64,000 nt of DNA from Mucilaginibacter phenanthrenivorans (lineage in GTDB: Bacteria > Bacteroidota > Bacteroidia > Sphingobacteriales > Sphingobacteriaceae), in the NCBI RefSeq assembly GCF_024721155.1, contig NZ_JAHVAP010000007.1:186001-250000 (forward strand), written 5' to 3'. Shown piece by piece: positions 35,066 to 43,281 of the stretch. Both the position numbers and the translations under genes were made by a program. The notes below the pieces were generated by a model. The model was not told the origin of the DNA, did no database searches, and saw nothing but the letters and a program-made list of their open reading frames with translations. How positions within the stretch are numbered: position 1 is the stretch's first letter; each line of letters opens with the position of its first letter.

Positions 35066-36097
35066 ATGATCGAGCTAAGAAATATAACTAAAACGTTTAC
35101 CAAAAAGCATAGCCAGGTAACGGCCCTGTCAAATGTATCCTTAATTGTGCCGCAGGGCAGAATTCTCGGTGTTATCGGAGCATCCGGAGCAGGTAAGAGC
35201 ACACTTATCCGCTGCGTCAATTTACTTGAAAAGCCAACCAAAGGCGAGGTGATCGTTAACGGGCAAAACCTCACCAATCTTTCGCCATCTGAACTTGCGA
35301 AGGCAAGGCGGCAAATCGGGATGATCTTTCAGCATTTTAATTTATTGTCTTCAAGAACGGTTTTTGAAAATATAGCATTCCCGCTCGAATTGGATAAAAC
35401 TTCTAAATCGGAAACTAAAAGCCGGGTAAACGAATTGTTACAACTAGTTGGTCTGGAGGAAAAGGCAAACGAGTACCCGGCAAATTTATCCGGCGGGCAA
35501 AAGCAAAGGGTTGCCATTGCCAGAACGTTGGCTAGTAATCCCAAAGTGTTATTGTGCGACGAAGCAACCAGTGCTTTGGATCCTGCTACAACCAGGTCAA
35601 TTCTTGCCTTGCTAAAGGATATTAATCTGCGCTTCAATATCACCATATTGCTAATCACTCACGAGATGAATGTTGTAAAAGCTATCTGCAACGAGGTTGC
35701 GGTGATCAGTGATGGCAAGCTGATTGAACGCGGATCGGTTAGTGAAGTGTTTTCGTACCCCGAAACCGGCATTGCAAAGCAATTTATTTCTTCGTCACTT
35801 CACGCGGCATTACCAGTTGAGTATGAGCAGCGTTTAACAGCGGCACCATCAGGTAAAAACCACCCGGTGGTAAAACTTGAATTTACCGGGCGTTCCGCCG
35901 AAGCGACTATATTGTCAGAAGCCAGCAGGCTTTTCGGGGTAGATAATAACATTATCAGCGCGCAAATGGATTATACAGGCGGAGTTAAATATGGAATAAT
36001 GTTGATTGAAGTGACCGGTGACCCGGAAAGTACGGACAAATCATTAGCTTACTATAAAAGTAAAAAGATAGAAGTGGAGGTGTTGGGCTATGTCTGA
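35066..36097 (+). CDS. metN: Methionine-type ABC importer ATPase MetN
   Basis: 343 aa. Walker A GASGAGKS (about 38-45), Q-loop QIGMIFQHF, signature LSGGQKQRVAIART, Walker B VLLCDEATSALDP, and the switch His in LLITHEM. Residues about 265-343 form the regulatory NIL domain that senses methionine in E. coli MetN. Homologous systems also import methionine sulfoxide or cystine. First gene of metNIQ; its promoter carries the shared sulfur-island dyad. Confidence 0.95.
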   Translation: MIELRNITKTFTKKHSQVTALSNVSLIVPQGRILGVIGASGAGKSTLIRCVNLLEKPTKGEVIVNGQNLTNLSPSELAKARRQIGMIFQHFNLLSSRTVFENIAFPLELDKTSKSETKSRVNELLQLVGLEEKANEYPANLSGGQKQRVAIARTLASNPKVLLCDEATSALDPATTRSILALLKDINLRFNITILLITHEMNVVKAICNEVAVISDGKLIERGSVSEVFSYPETGIAKQFISSSLHAALPVEYEQRLTAAPSGKNHPVVKLEFTGRSAEATILSEASRLFGVDNNIISAQMDYTGGVKYGIMLIEVTGDPESTDKSLAYYKSKKIEVEVLGYV

Positions 36098-36746
36098 ACC
36101 AATGGTGTGGATGATTTTAAGAGGATTGCTTGAAACCATCGTAATGACCTTTGTATCTGGTTTTTTTGGATTTGTTCTCGGGCTGCCAACCGGTGTATTG
36201 CTTTTTATGACCCGTAAAGGCCAGGTTTCAGAAAATCGTTGGCTCAATAGCGTTGTTTCTATTCTGGTGAATATATTCCGTTCAATTCCGTTTATCATAC
36301 TTATTGTGTGGATGATCCCGTTTACAAGAGCGCTGGTTGGTACGTCAATTGGAGTACAGGCCGCCCTCGTACCGCTAAGCATTGGTGCTGCGCCATTCAT
36401 AGCCCGGATGGTTGAAAACAGCCTGGTGGAAATCCCCAATGGCTTAATAGAGGCGGCAAGGGCAATGGGTGCAAGGCCATTACAAATTGTGTTGAAGGTA
36501 CTGCTGCCTGAAGCGCTGCCTTCTATAATTAGCGCAGCATCAATTACCCTGATCACCCTGGTAGGTTATTCCGCTATGGGCGGCGCTGTAGGTGCTGGCG
36601 GTCTGGGTCAAATTGGTTACCAGTATGGTTATGTAGGCTATGATATAGTGGTAATGAATACGGTATTGATTTTATTGGTGGCATTGGTGTTTTTTATCCA
36701 GGTTTCTGGTGATTTCATAGCGAAAAAGGTGGATCACCGTAAATAA
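36090..36746 (+). CDS. metI: Methionine-type ABC importer permease MetI
   Basis: 218 aa, five or six membrane helices. The permease EAA loop for contact with MetN is GLIEAARAMGARPLQIVLKVLLPEALP. Standard MetI length. Overlaps metN by 8 bp; metQ follows 14 bp later. Confidence 0.95.
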   Translation: MSEPMVWMILRGLLETIVMTFVSGFFGFVLGLPTGVLLFMTRKGQVSENRWLNSVVSILVNIFRSIPFIILIVWMIPFTRALVGTSIGVQAALVPLSIGAAPFIARMVENSLVEIPNGLIEAARAMGARPLQIVLKVLLPEALPSIISAASITLITLVGYSAMGGAVGAGGLGQIGYQYGYVGYDIVVMNTVLILLVALVFFIQVSGDFIAKKVDHRK

Positions 36747-36760
36747 TTTAAATTAAAAAC

Positions 36761-37570
36761 ATGAATATAAAAAAGTTAAGCAGCATTGTCATACTGTCAA
36801 TAAGCCTGGTTGCCTGCGGTAGAAAACCACAGGCGAATAACACTAACCACATTAAAGTGGGTGTAGAATCGGGCCCGGAATTTAAGGTAGCGGAAGCTGC
36901 GCAAAAAGTTGCTAAGGAAAGATATGGCCTGGATGTGGAATTGGTACAGTTTAATGATTATGTAATGCCAAATGCTGCTTTAAGCCAGGGTGATATTGAT
37001 CTGAATGTTTTTCAGAACAAACCGTACCTAGATGTACAGGCCAAGCAACGCGGCTACAAATTTGCAATCTTAGGTAATACATTTGTATACCCCCTGGCCG
37101 GATACTCCCGTAAAATAAAAAGTATCGACCAGCTGAAGGACGGCAGCACCATCATTATTCCTAATGATCCAACCAATAGCGGACGTTCCCTGCTGCTTTT
37201 ACAAAAGGCAGGCTTGTTAAAGTTAAAGGATGGCGTAGGGTTATTACCGACAGTGAATGATATTGTAAGCAATCCGAAGAACCTTAAGATCCTAGAACTT
37301 GAAGCCCCTCAGTTGCCGCGTTCGCTTGATGACCAGAATGTAACCATCGCGATTATCAACAACACTTTTGCCGGGCCCGCAGGGCTGGTTGCCAAACGTG
37401 ATGGCATATTTGTGGAAGACGAGAAATCGCCTTATGTAAACATCATTGTATCAAGGGAAGATAACAAAAGCCAGGATAATGTGGCCCGGTTTGTGAAGGC
37501 TTATCAATCGCCGGAAGTGGCGCAAGCTGCAGAAGTTGCATTTAAAGGCGGGGCTATCAAAGGCTGGTGA
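36761..37570 (+). CDS. metQ: Methionine-type substrate-binding lipoprotein MetQ
   Basis: 269 aa. Lipobox ISLVACG (Cys19), then the NlpA/MetQ domain with VELVQFNDYVMPNAALSQGDIDLNVFQNKPYLD, GNTFVYPLAGYS and IAIINNTFAGPAGL. Delivers the substrate to MetNI; the presence of a cysteine island makes either methionine or cystine plausible. Confidence 0.94.
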   Translation: MNIKKLSSIVILSISLVACGRKPQANNTNHIKVGVESGPEFKVAEAAQKVAKERYGLDVELVQFNDYVMPNAALSQGDIDLNVFQNKPYLDVQAKQRGYKFAILGNTFVYPLAGYSRKIKSIDQLKDGSTIIIPNDPTNSGRSLLLLQKAGLLKLKDGVGLLPTVNDIVSNPKNLKILELEAPQLPRSLDDQNVTIAIINNTFAGPAGLVAKRDGIFVEDEKSPYVNIIVSREDNKSQDNVARFVKAYQSPEVAQAAEVAFKGGAIKGW

Positions 37571-37624
37571 ATATTACCAGATCAATTGACTATAAAACAA
37601 CAACCGGCAAAATGATTTAATTAT

Positions 37625-38059
37625 ATGCTGTCTAAAAAAGCGAAATACGCTGTAAAAGCGCTGATATTTCTTGCGAAAAATATTGATCAACCTCCATTGC
37701 CGGTTTCAAAGATCTCTGAACTGGAAAAAATCCCTAAGAAGTCTTTAGAAGTAATTTTATTAGAATTGAGAAATGCCGGCTATTTATATAGCCGAAAGGG
37801 AGTAAATGGTGGATACATTTTAAATAAAACGCCTGAAGAAATGTTTTTGGTTGGCATAGTCAGGTTAATGGATGGACCCATAGCGAGGGTGTCCTGTGCC
37901 AGCGCATATCATTATCGCAGCTGCGAAGAATGCCTTGATGAAGCTACATGCAGTATTAAAAAGGTTTATGTTAAAATACGGGAAGAAGAACTTAAAATCC
38001 TGTCAGAAACGAGTATTGCAGATATGATTCGGGCTGAGCAGTTGTCAACCGTACTTTGA
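37625..38059 (+). CDS. Rrf2-family transcriptional regulator
   Basis: 144 aa. An N-terminal winged helix (MLSKKAKYAVKALIFLAKN, ISELEKIPKKSLEVILLELRNAGYLYSRKGVNGGY) is followed by a Cys cluster C91, C100, C103 and C109 (CASAYHYRSCEECLDEATC). The spacing differs from IscR's three Cys and could hold an Fe-S cluster or act as a thiol sensor. Family members IscR, CymR and NsrR govern Fe-S, cysteine and NO genes. It sits 54 bp after metQ inside the sulfur island and is the leading candidate for the shared TCYATAG operator. Confidence 0.9.
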   Translation: MLSKKAKYAVKALIFLAKNIDQPPLPVSKISELEKIPKKSLEVILLELRNAGYLYSRKGVNGGYILNKTPEEMFLVGIVRLMDGPIARVSCASAYHYRSCEECLDEATCSIKKVYVKIREEELKILSETSIADMIRAEQLSTVL

Positions 38060-38111
38060 TTTTACAGAATGCTTGAATGCCATAACAAATTATTCATTCA
38101 GGCTGACCTTT

Positions 38112-38144
38112 TTAAAAAGAAAAAGCTCCCGGTAAACAGGAGCT
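38112..38144 (-). terminator. Terminator of the tRNA-Cys transcript
   Basis: Minus-strand stem AGCTCC / GGAGCT around a 9-base loop (38124-38144), followed on the minus strand by GAGCTTTTTCTTTTT. The T-run is on the minus strand, so it terminates the tRNA-Cys transcript rather than the Rrf2 gene. Confidence 0.8.
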
Positions 38145-38191
38145 CATTTCAACCAAATTATAAACCTAAATTATGAAAAGCACTTTTATTG

Positions 38192-38263
38192 AGGCGTGAG
38201 GACGGGTTCGAACCGTCGTAAAGAGTTTTGCAGACTCCCGCCTAACCACTCGGCCACTCCGCC
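38192..38263 (-). tRNA. tRNA-Cys (GCA)
   Basis: Folds as a cloverleaf on the minus strand: acceptor GGCGGAG, D-stem GCC/GGC with loop GAGTGGTTA, anticodon stem GGAGT/ACTCT with loop CTGCAAA (anticodon GCA), variable TTACG, T-stem GACGG/CCGTC with TTCGAAC, and U73 discriminator as expected for Cys. CCA is not encoded. The 3' acceptor strand reads CTC-A-CGCC, one A more than needed to pair with GGCGGAG, giving 72 nt and a single-base bulge. Placed between the Rrf2 regulator and a NifS-like gene. Confidence 0.9.
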
Positions 38264-38307
38264 TTTTTGAGATCAATTTAAAGGAACTATCCGAACATTT
38301 GTCCCTG

Positions 38308-39408
38308 CTATGCAGCTACTGTCTGGTAAACTGAAGCAATAACCTCTGCAACATGATCTATTTCCTGAATGGTATTGAACTTGCTGAAGGAAAAGCGAAT
38401 GCTTTCAGCATTGTTTGCAATACCCAAGGCTTTTAATACATGGGATGGAGCGCCCTGTCCACCGGAAGCAGCTATCTGATGTTCGTCAAGATACTGCGCA
38501 AAACTTCTGTTCATATTCGTATGCGGCAAGTTGACATTTAATATTGAAGAAATACTTTTTGCGGCGATGCCTGAATTTCCGTTGAATGTTACAGTGGGTA
38601 GCAACTCCGATAGCTGTGTGATCATCCTGTTTTTCAGGCCCTGAATTTTTATATGCTGTGCCTCCATTTCTTCACAGGCAATAGCAAGCGCCTTGCTTAT
38701 TCCAACAATGCCGGGGACATTTTCTGTACCCTGTCCATTGAGGCCTGAGATGTGCCTTGTTCCTTTTCGGCAGTACAAAAACCCGATTCCTTTTGGTCCA
38801 TGAAATTTATGTGCCGACGCCGCGAGGAAATTTACGTTTAAATTCGCGAGGTCATGAGTATACTTGCCGACAGTTTGCGCTGCATCTGTATGAAAAAGCG
38901 CTTTGTATTTTTCACAAAGGCGACCTATTGTTTCAATGTCGTTCAGGTTCCCGATCTCGTTATTAGCATGCATAACGGAGACGAAGTTGCGCGTGTTTGT
39001 TCTGAGTAGGTACTCCAGGTGATTAAGATCAAGATTCCCGCGTTCGTCATGCCTGATGTAACTGATCCTGATGTCGTGTTTTCTTTGCAAGGCATTTAGG
39101 CTCTGAAGCACAGCCTGGTGCTCAAATGGCGTTGTAATAATATGGTCAATGAGGGCACAATTTACAGCAGATAAAATAGCAATGTTATCTGCCTCCGTAG
39201 CGCCCGATGTAAAAATAATCTCTTCGGGTGATGCATTTAATAACTTTGCGATTCCTACTCTGCTGATTTCGACCGCCGCTTTTGCATCCCGGCCGTAACC
39301 GTGGTGTGTAGAAGGGGTGCCGTACTGATCAAGCAAATAGGGGGTCATAGCGTTGTAAACTTCTCTATCAAGCGGTGTGCTCGCTGCGTTGTCCAGGTAT
39401 ACTTTCAT
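38308..39408 (-). CDS. NifS/IscS-like class V aminotransferase-fold enzyme lacking the catalytic Cys
   Basis: 366 aa. It starts MKVYLDNAASTPLD and has the PLP lysine K201 in AASAHKFHGPKG, typical of NifS-type cysteine desulfurases. Where NifS/IscS carry SGSACSS before PSHVL, this protein has AASGGQGAPSHVL (313-325): the loop is short and the persulfide-forming cysteine is missing. Its four cysteines (84, 165, 213, 245) lie elsewhere. It may act as a cysteine/cystine lyase or another PLP enzyme instead of a persulfide donor. It has its own promoter with the shared island dyad and a leader that contains a 10-codon frame ending in Cys. Confidence 0.88.
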   Translation of the reverse strand: MKVYLDNAASTPLDREVYNAMTPYLLDQYGTPSTHHGYGRDAKAAVEISRVGIAKLLNASPEEIIFTSGATEADNIAILSAVNCALIDHIITTPFEHQAVLQSLNALQRKHDIRISYIRHDERGNLDLNHLEYLLRTNTRNFVSVMHANNEIGNLNDIETIGRLCEKYKALFHTDAAQTVGKYTHDLANLNVNFLAASAHKFHGPKGIGFLYCRKGTRHISGLNGQGTENVPGIVGISKALAIACEEMEAQHIKIQGLKNRMITQLSELLPTVTFNGNSGIAAKSISSILNVNLPHTNMNRSFAQYLDEHQIAASGGQGAPSHVLKALGIANNAESIRFSFSKFNTIQEIDHVAEVIASVYQTVAA

Positions 39409-39437
39409 TTGTTTGTTATTACCTACTTAACCTAAAC

Positions 39438-39470
39438 CTAGCAGGAAGCGAAGGCTGCTGCCTTCACCAT
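39438..39470 (-). other. 10-codon upstream frame ending in Cys, in the leader of the NifS-like gene
   Basis: ATG at 39470 gives MVKAAAFASC and a TAG stop, 30 bp before the NifS-like start. It overlaps a perfect hairpin GAAGGC-TGCT-GCCTTC (39450-39465). The last codon is TGC, reminiscent of the polycysteine leader at 44973, but a single Cys codon is weak evidence for attenuation. Confidence 0.3.
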
Positions 39471-39509
39471 TCCTGTTAAGTTTAAAAACTAATAATCAAT
39501 TACTCGGAA

Positions 39510-39531
39510 CAAATGTATATAAAATCTATGG
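39510..39531 (-). promoter_or_regulatory. Promoter of the NifS-like gene with the shared dyad
   Basis: On the minus strand, ATCCATAGATTTTATA precedes a perfect -7 box TACATTTG (39510-39517). CCATAG starts 22 bp upstream of the end of the box, compared with 25 at metN and the encapsulin. The leader is about 97 nt. Confidence 0.5.
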
Positions 39532-39616
39532 ATTAAGTATATATTAAATAGAAAAACAATTTTATCGGCGATAGGAGAGTATCTTCGTCACCAATTCCAG
39601 CTTTTAGGACCGGTGG

Positions 39617-40450
39617 TTAGCCACTTGATTCACTGATTTGATCTTCTTTTACCTCAATGCGCAACTGGTGCGTATTAAACACACTGGAATATGGTGCGAC
39701 GCTTTTCGTTAAGAATACACTTCCGCCTATTATGCTGTCGTGGCCTATAACCGTTCTTCCTCCCAAAATGGTACTGCGTGCATAAATAATTACATTGTCC
39801 TCTACCGTTGGATGGCGTTTTACGTCAGAAAGGATCTTACTTACTTGTGATGCCCCTAAAGTTACACCCTGGTAAATGGATACATTTTTGCCGATGATAC
39901 TGGTGGCACCAATAACGATGCCTGTACCATGATCGAAAAAGACCGGCACGCCTATTTGGGCACTTGGGTGAATATCTACGCCTGTTTTACCATGTGCATG
40001 CTCACTAAGAATGCGCGGCAGGATAGGCACACCTAACTGCGAAAGTCTGTTGGCGATCCGGTAAACGGCAACCGCATAAAAGCCGGGGTAAGAAACTATT
40101 ACTTCGTGGATACTGCCTGCCGCAGGGTCGTCCTCAAAGGTTTTTGTTGCATCCAGTCGTAGGCTTTGATAAATTTCTTCAAGTGATGCGTAAAATTTAT
40201 AGATCACCTCGTCGATATTGATGTCAGCCGGATCCAGATAGCTTAGCAAAATATTCTCCAGGTCAATCTGGTTCTTCTTTAGCTGCCCTTCATAAATCGA
40301 TTGCCTGTTTAACCGGTTATTCGGAAATAGGAATTCATACAGGTCTGACAGCCAATCCACAGCCTGTCTGAAGGAAGGAGTTGCTTCCCATTCCGCCTTA
40401 TGAACCTGGTAAAGGTGTTCTATAAATGTGTTAATCCGGTTAGCTTCCAT
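39617..40450 (-). CDS. cysE: Serine O-acetyltransferase (CysE/EpsC type)
   Basis: 277 aa. A helical N-terminal half of about 130 residues, then a left-handed hexapeptide-repeat helix: HAHGKTGVDIHPSAQIG, FFDHGTGIVIGATSIIGKN, YQGVTLGA and IYARSTILGGRTVIGHDSIIGGS. It lacks a long C-terminal extension beyond the repeats. Makes O-acetylserine for cysteine synthesis. Its ATG overlaps the stop of the desulfurase cargo gene (TAATG), tying cysteine supply to the encapsulin operon. Confidence 0.92.
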   Translation of the reverse strand: MEANRINTFIEHLYQVHKAEWEATPSFRQAVDWLSDLYEFLFPNNRLNRQSIYEGQLKKNQIDLENILLSYLDPADINIDEVIYKFYASLEEIYQSLRLDATKTFEDDPAAGSIHEVIVSYPGFYAVAVYRIANRLSQLGVPILPRILSEHAHGKTGVDIHPSAQIGVPVFFDHGTGIVIGATSIIGKNVSIYQGVTLGASQVSKILSDVKRHPTVEDNVIIYARSTILGGRTVIGHDSIIGGSVFLTKSVAPYSSVFNTHQLRIEVKEDQISESSG

Positions 40451-42255
40451 TATCTTTTCAGGCGATGAAGTGTGTCAACCAATAAATCAACCTCTGCACA
40501 GGTATTATAAAATGCCAGCGATGGTCTAACCGTACTTTCCAACCCGAAGCGGCGTAAGATAGGTTGCGCACAATGATGCCCCGAACGGACGGCAATGCCC
40601 TGTTTATTCAATTCGGCTCCAACTTCTTCTGTTTTGTAACCGTCAAGTACAAATGACAATACGCTTGCTTTATCCGGCGCCGTTCCGATCAGCCGCAAAC
40701 CTTTAACTTCTTTTAAAAGCTCCGTAGCGTAAACCAGCAGGTAATGCTCATATTGGGATATGGCCTGCATACCTATGCGGGTTACATAATCAATTGCGGC
40801 ACCTAAGCCAACTGCATCTGCAATGTTCCCGGTACCGGCCTCAAACCTACCCGGGGCATTGTGATATTTTGTTTCCTCGAAGGTCACGTCCTGTATCATA
40901 TTGCCGCCGCCCTGCCATGGTTGGGTTTCATTTAGCAAGTCTTCCTTGCCGTATAATGCGCCAATACCCGTCGGCGCAAAAACCTTATGACCTGAAAATA
41001 CAAACCAATCCGCATCAAGCGCCTGTACATCCACCGGCATATGTGAAACAGATTGTGCGCCATCCACCAATACTTTTGCCCCGGCTAAATGTCCCAGCTT
41101 TACAATTTGTGCTGCCGGCGTAACCGTACCCAGTGCGTTTGATACCTGGGTGAATGCCACCAGCTTTGTTTTAGGGCCAAGCAGTTTAATATACTCATCA
41201 ACGATCAGCTGTCCATCGTCATCAACCGGGATCACTTTTATTTTCAGATTTTTCTTAGCGGCAAGCTGCTGCCAGGGGACTATGTTTGCATGATGCTCCA
41301 GGTGACTGACAATAATTTCGTCTCCGGCCTGTAGGTTTTGCTCACCCCAGCTCTTAGCCACCAGATTGATGCCTTCTGTAGCGCCACGTACAAAAATAAT
41401 TTCGTTAGGTGAAGCTGCATTCAGGAACTGCTGGACTTTTTTACGGGCACCCTCATAAGCATCTGTCGCCCTTGCCGCCAACTCGTGCGCCGCACGGTGA
41501 ATGTTTGAATTCTCATGCTCATAAAAGTAGCTAATCCTGTCGATTACTTGTTTGGGCTTTTGTGTAGTAGCGGCATTGTCAAGCCAGACCAAAGGTTTGC
41601 CGTTTACGGTTTCGCCAAGTATTGGAAAGTCTCGCCTGATGATGTTTACATTAAAGGGAGCTGTTATTATTCCGCTTGCCCCTTTAGGCCGTTCAGCCGA
41701 AAATACTGCGGGTACGTTCTTGAGAAAATAGTATGACGGTTCCGGCACCTGCGCATCCGGTTTAAAAGGAATTTGCGGGATATGCGGAAACGCTATGATT
41801 TGATTTAGCGCTGCCTGTAAATCTTTTTCAAACGATTGCTCTTGCTGGTAGGGTGCCTGTGTAAAATTATCCGAAAGCAGTTCTGTGCCGGAAAGACTAA
41901 AACCAGTTACGTTTTCCTTAGATGATGGCCTGCCAGTGTTTAATGCCGGATCGTCAAAGCTGGTCTGGGGGTCTTTTAAATCTATCACATTCCCCTGCGT
42001 AATTGCAGAAGGAGAAGCGCCAACACCCGAGACCGGCGTTGATTGCGGAGCACTGCCATATAAATTTAGCGGCAATCCATTACCGCCGGGTATAGTATCC
42101 AGTTGTTCAATTGAAGGATGATAATCATTCAATGGCGCCTGGGATACAACCGGGGTTACCGGTGCTTCCCCCGGTGATGATTTGAAAAACTGGTTAGCCA
42201 GCTTTTCAAGCTCCCTAATATCTAAAAGGCCTTCCGGCTTAGTATTTGTACTCAT
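40450..42255 (-). CDS. SufS-like cysteine desulfurase, encapsulin cargo with disordered N-terminal extension
   Basis: 601 aa, about 200 longer than plain SufS. Residues 1-200 are a Pro/Ser/Gln-rich disordered region with a short helical motif IRELEKLANQFF (13-24), the type of extension that loads family 2A desulfurases into encapsulins. From about 201 the SufS fold begins: LDNAATTQKPKQVID, SHLEHHANIVPWQQL, PLP lysine K424 (FSGHKVFAPTG) and active-site C562 (VRSGHHCAQP). It removes sulfur from L-cysteine, giving alanine and persulfide or S0. The start overlaps the shell gene by 17 bp. Confidence 0.95.
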   Translation of the reverse strand: MSTNTKPEGLLDIRELEKLANQFFKSSPGEAPVTPVVSQAPLNDYHPSIEQLDTIPGGNGLPLNLYGSAPQSTPVSGVGASPSAITQGNVIDLKDPQTSFDDPALNTGRPSSKENVTGFSLSGTELLSDNFTQAPYQQEQSFEKDLQAALNQIIAFPHIPQIPFKPDAQVPEPSYYFLKNVPAVFSAERPKGASGIITAPFNVNIIRRDFPILGETVNGKPLVWLDNAATTQKPKQVIDRISYFYEHENSNIHRAAHELAARATDAYEGARKKVQQFLNAASPNEIIFVRGATEGINLVAKSWGEQNLQAGDEIIVSHLEHHANIVPWQQLAAKKNLKIKVIPVDDDGQLIVDEYIKLLGPKTKLVAFTQVSNALGTVTPAAQIVKLGHLAGAKVLVDGAQSVSHMPVDVQALDADWFVFSGHKVFAPTGIGALYGKEDLLNETQPWQGGGNMIQDVTFEETKYHNAPGRFEAGTGNIADAVGLGAAIDYVTRIGMQAISQYEHYLLVYATELLKEVKGLRLIGTAPDKASVLSFVLDGYKTEEVGAELNKQGIAVRSGHHCAQPILRRFGLESTVRPSLAFYNTCAEVDLLVDTLHRLKR

Positions 42256-43159
42256 GGTAATTACCTAAATCCACATCTTCCAAAACAGCAATTGCATCAT
42301 CAACTAATACGGCCAATGAGCAGTAAAGCGAAACCAGGTATGAGGCTATAGCCTTGTTATTGATCCCCATAAAGCGAACCGATAAACCCGGAGATTGCTC
42401 ACCCGGCAAGCCTGGCTGGAACAACCCGACAACGCCCTGGCGGCTCTCGCCAGTTCTCAGCAGGATGATTTTAGACTTGTTATTTTCAATAGGCAATTTG
42501 TCAGATGGAATAAGCGGGATCCCTCTCCAGGTGATAAACTGTGAGCCAAACAGCGATACTGTTGGCGGCGGTACGCCCCTGCGGGTACATTCGCGGCCGA
42601 ACGCTGCAATCGCTAAAGGATGAAGCAGGAAAAATCCGGGCTCCTTCCAAACTTTTGTGATCAGTTCATCTAAATCATCCGGGGTAGGAGGGCCGAGCCT
42701 TGTTTTTATCTTTTGACTGGCAACAACGCTATGCAGCAAACCATATTCTTCGTTGTTGATCAATTCGCTTTCCTGACGCTCTTTGATAATTTCAATAGTA
42801 AGGCGAAGCTGTTCGCTGATCTGGTTATAGGGTTTACTATAAAGATCAGATACACGGGTATGTACATCCAGTACTGTATTAACAGCGCTCAGGTTGTACT
42901 CCCGCGGATTCTCCACGTAGTCGACGAAGGTAGATGGAAGCTCCCGTTCATCCCGCGAAGAGCAATCCACTTCTACATTTTCCGCGTCCTTAACCTTATT
43001 TAACCGGTAAACGCCGGATTCAACCGGAACCCAGTTTAACAACTGCGGAAGCCAGCGGGGAGTAATTCTTGATAATTGAGGGACCGTACGCGTAGCGATG
43101 GCCAATTGCCGTGCGGCTGCGTCGCCTAAGGCTGTTTGTTTTGATTTTGGATCTGCCAT
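42239..43159 (-). CDS. Family 2A encapsulin shell protein (SrpI-like)
   Basis: 306 aa. It begins with the family signature ALGDAAARQLAIATRTVPQL, then SRITPRWLPQLLNWVPVESGVYR. HK97-like capsid segments follow (PSTFVDYVENPREY, TRLGPPTPDDLDELITKVWKEPGFFL, AAFGRECTRRGVPPPTV) and the C-terminal GLFQPGLPGEQSPGLSVRFMGIN. No cyclic-nucleotide-binding insert, so type 2A. Shells of this family enclose a cysteine desulfurase and are proposed to store elemental sulfur. The cargo gene follows immediately. The promoter carries the sulfur-island dyad. Confidence 0.95.
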   Translation of the reverse strand: MADPKSKQTALGDAAARQLAIATRTVPQLSRITPRWLPQLLNWVPVESGVYRLNKVKDAENVEVDCSSRDERELPSTFVDYVENPREYNLSAVNTVLDVHTRVSDLYSKPYNQISEQLRLTIEIIKERQESELINNEEYGLLHSVVASQKIKTRLGPPTPDDLDELITKVWKEPGFFLLHPLAIAAFGRECTRRGVPPPTVSLFGSQFITWRGIPLIPSDKLPIENNKSKIILLRTGESRQGVVGLFQPGLPGEQSPGLSVRFMGINNKAIASYLVSLYCSLAVLVDDAIAVLEDVDLGNYHEYKY

Positions 43160-43198
43160 TTTGATGATCGGAAATTGTATTTATTTAATTCGTGTTTA

Positions 43199-43223
43199 CA
43201 ATTATAGTATATTAATTCTATAG
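43199..43223 (-). promoter_or_regulatory. Encapsulin operon promoter with the shared CTATAG dyad
   Basis: TTCTATAGAA (43216-43225) is a perfect 10-bp palindrome. On the minus strand, CTATAG lies 25 bp from the end of a near-consensus -7 box TATAATTG (43199-43206), the same geometry as at metN. The predicted leader is about 35 nt. Confidence 0.55.
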
Positions 43224-43281
43224 AAATAATATACAAATGAATAAAATTAAATAAAATCGATAATGAACAGCCTGAAATCAA

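Noticed and set aside
38124..38144. Hairpin as terminator of the Rrf2 gene
   Set aside because: The U-run is on the minus strand, so it fits the tRNA-Cys transcript; for Rrf2 there is no T-tract after the stem.
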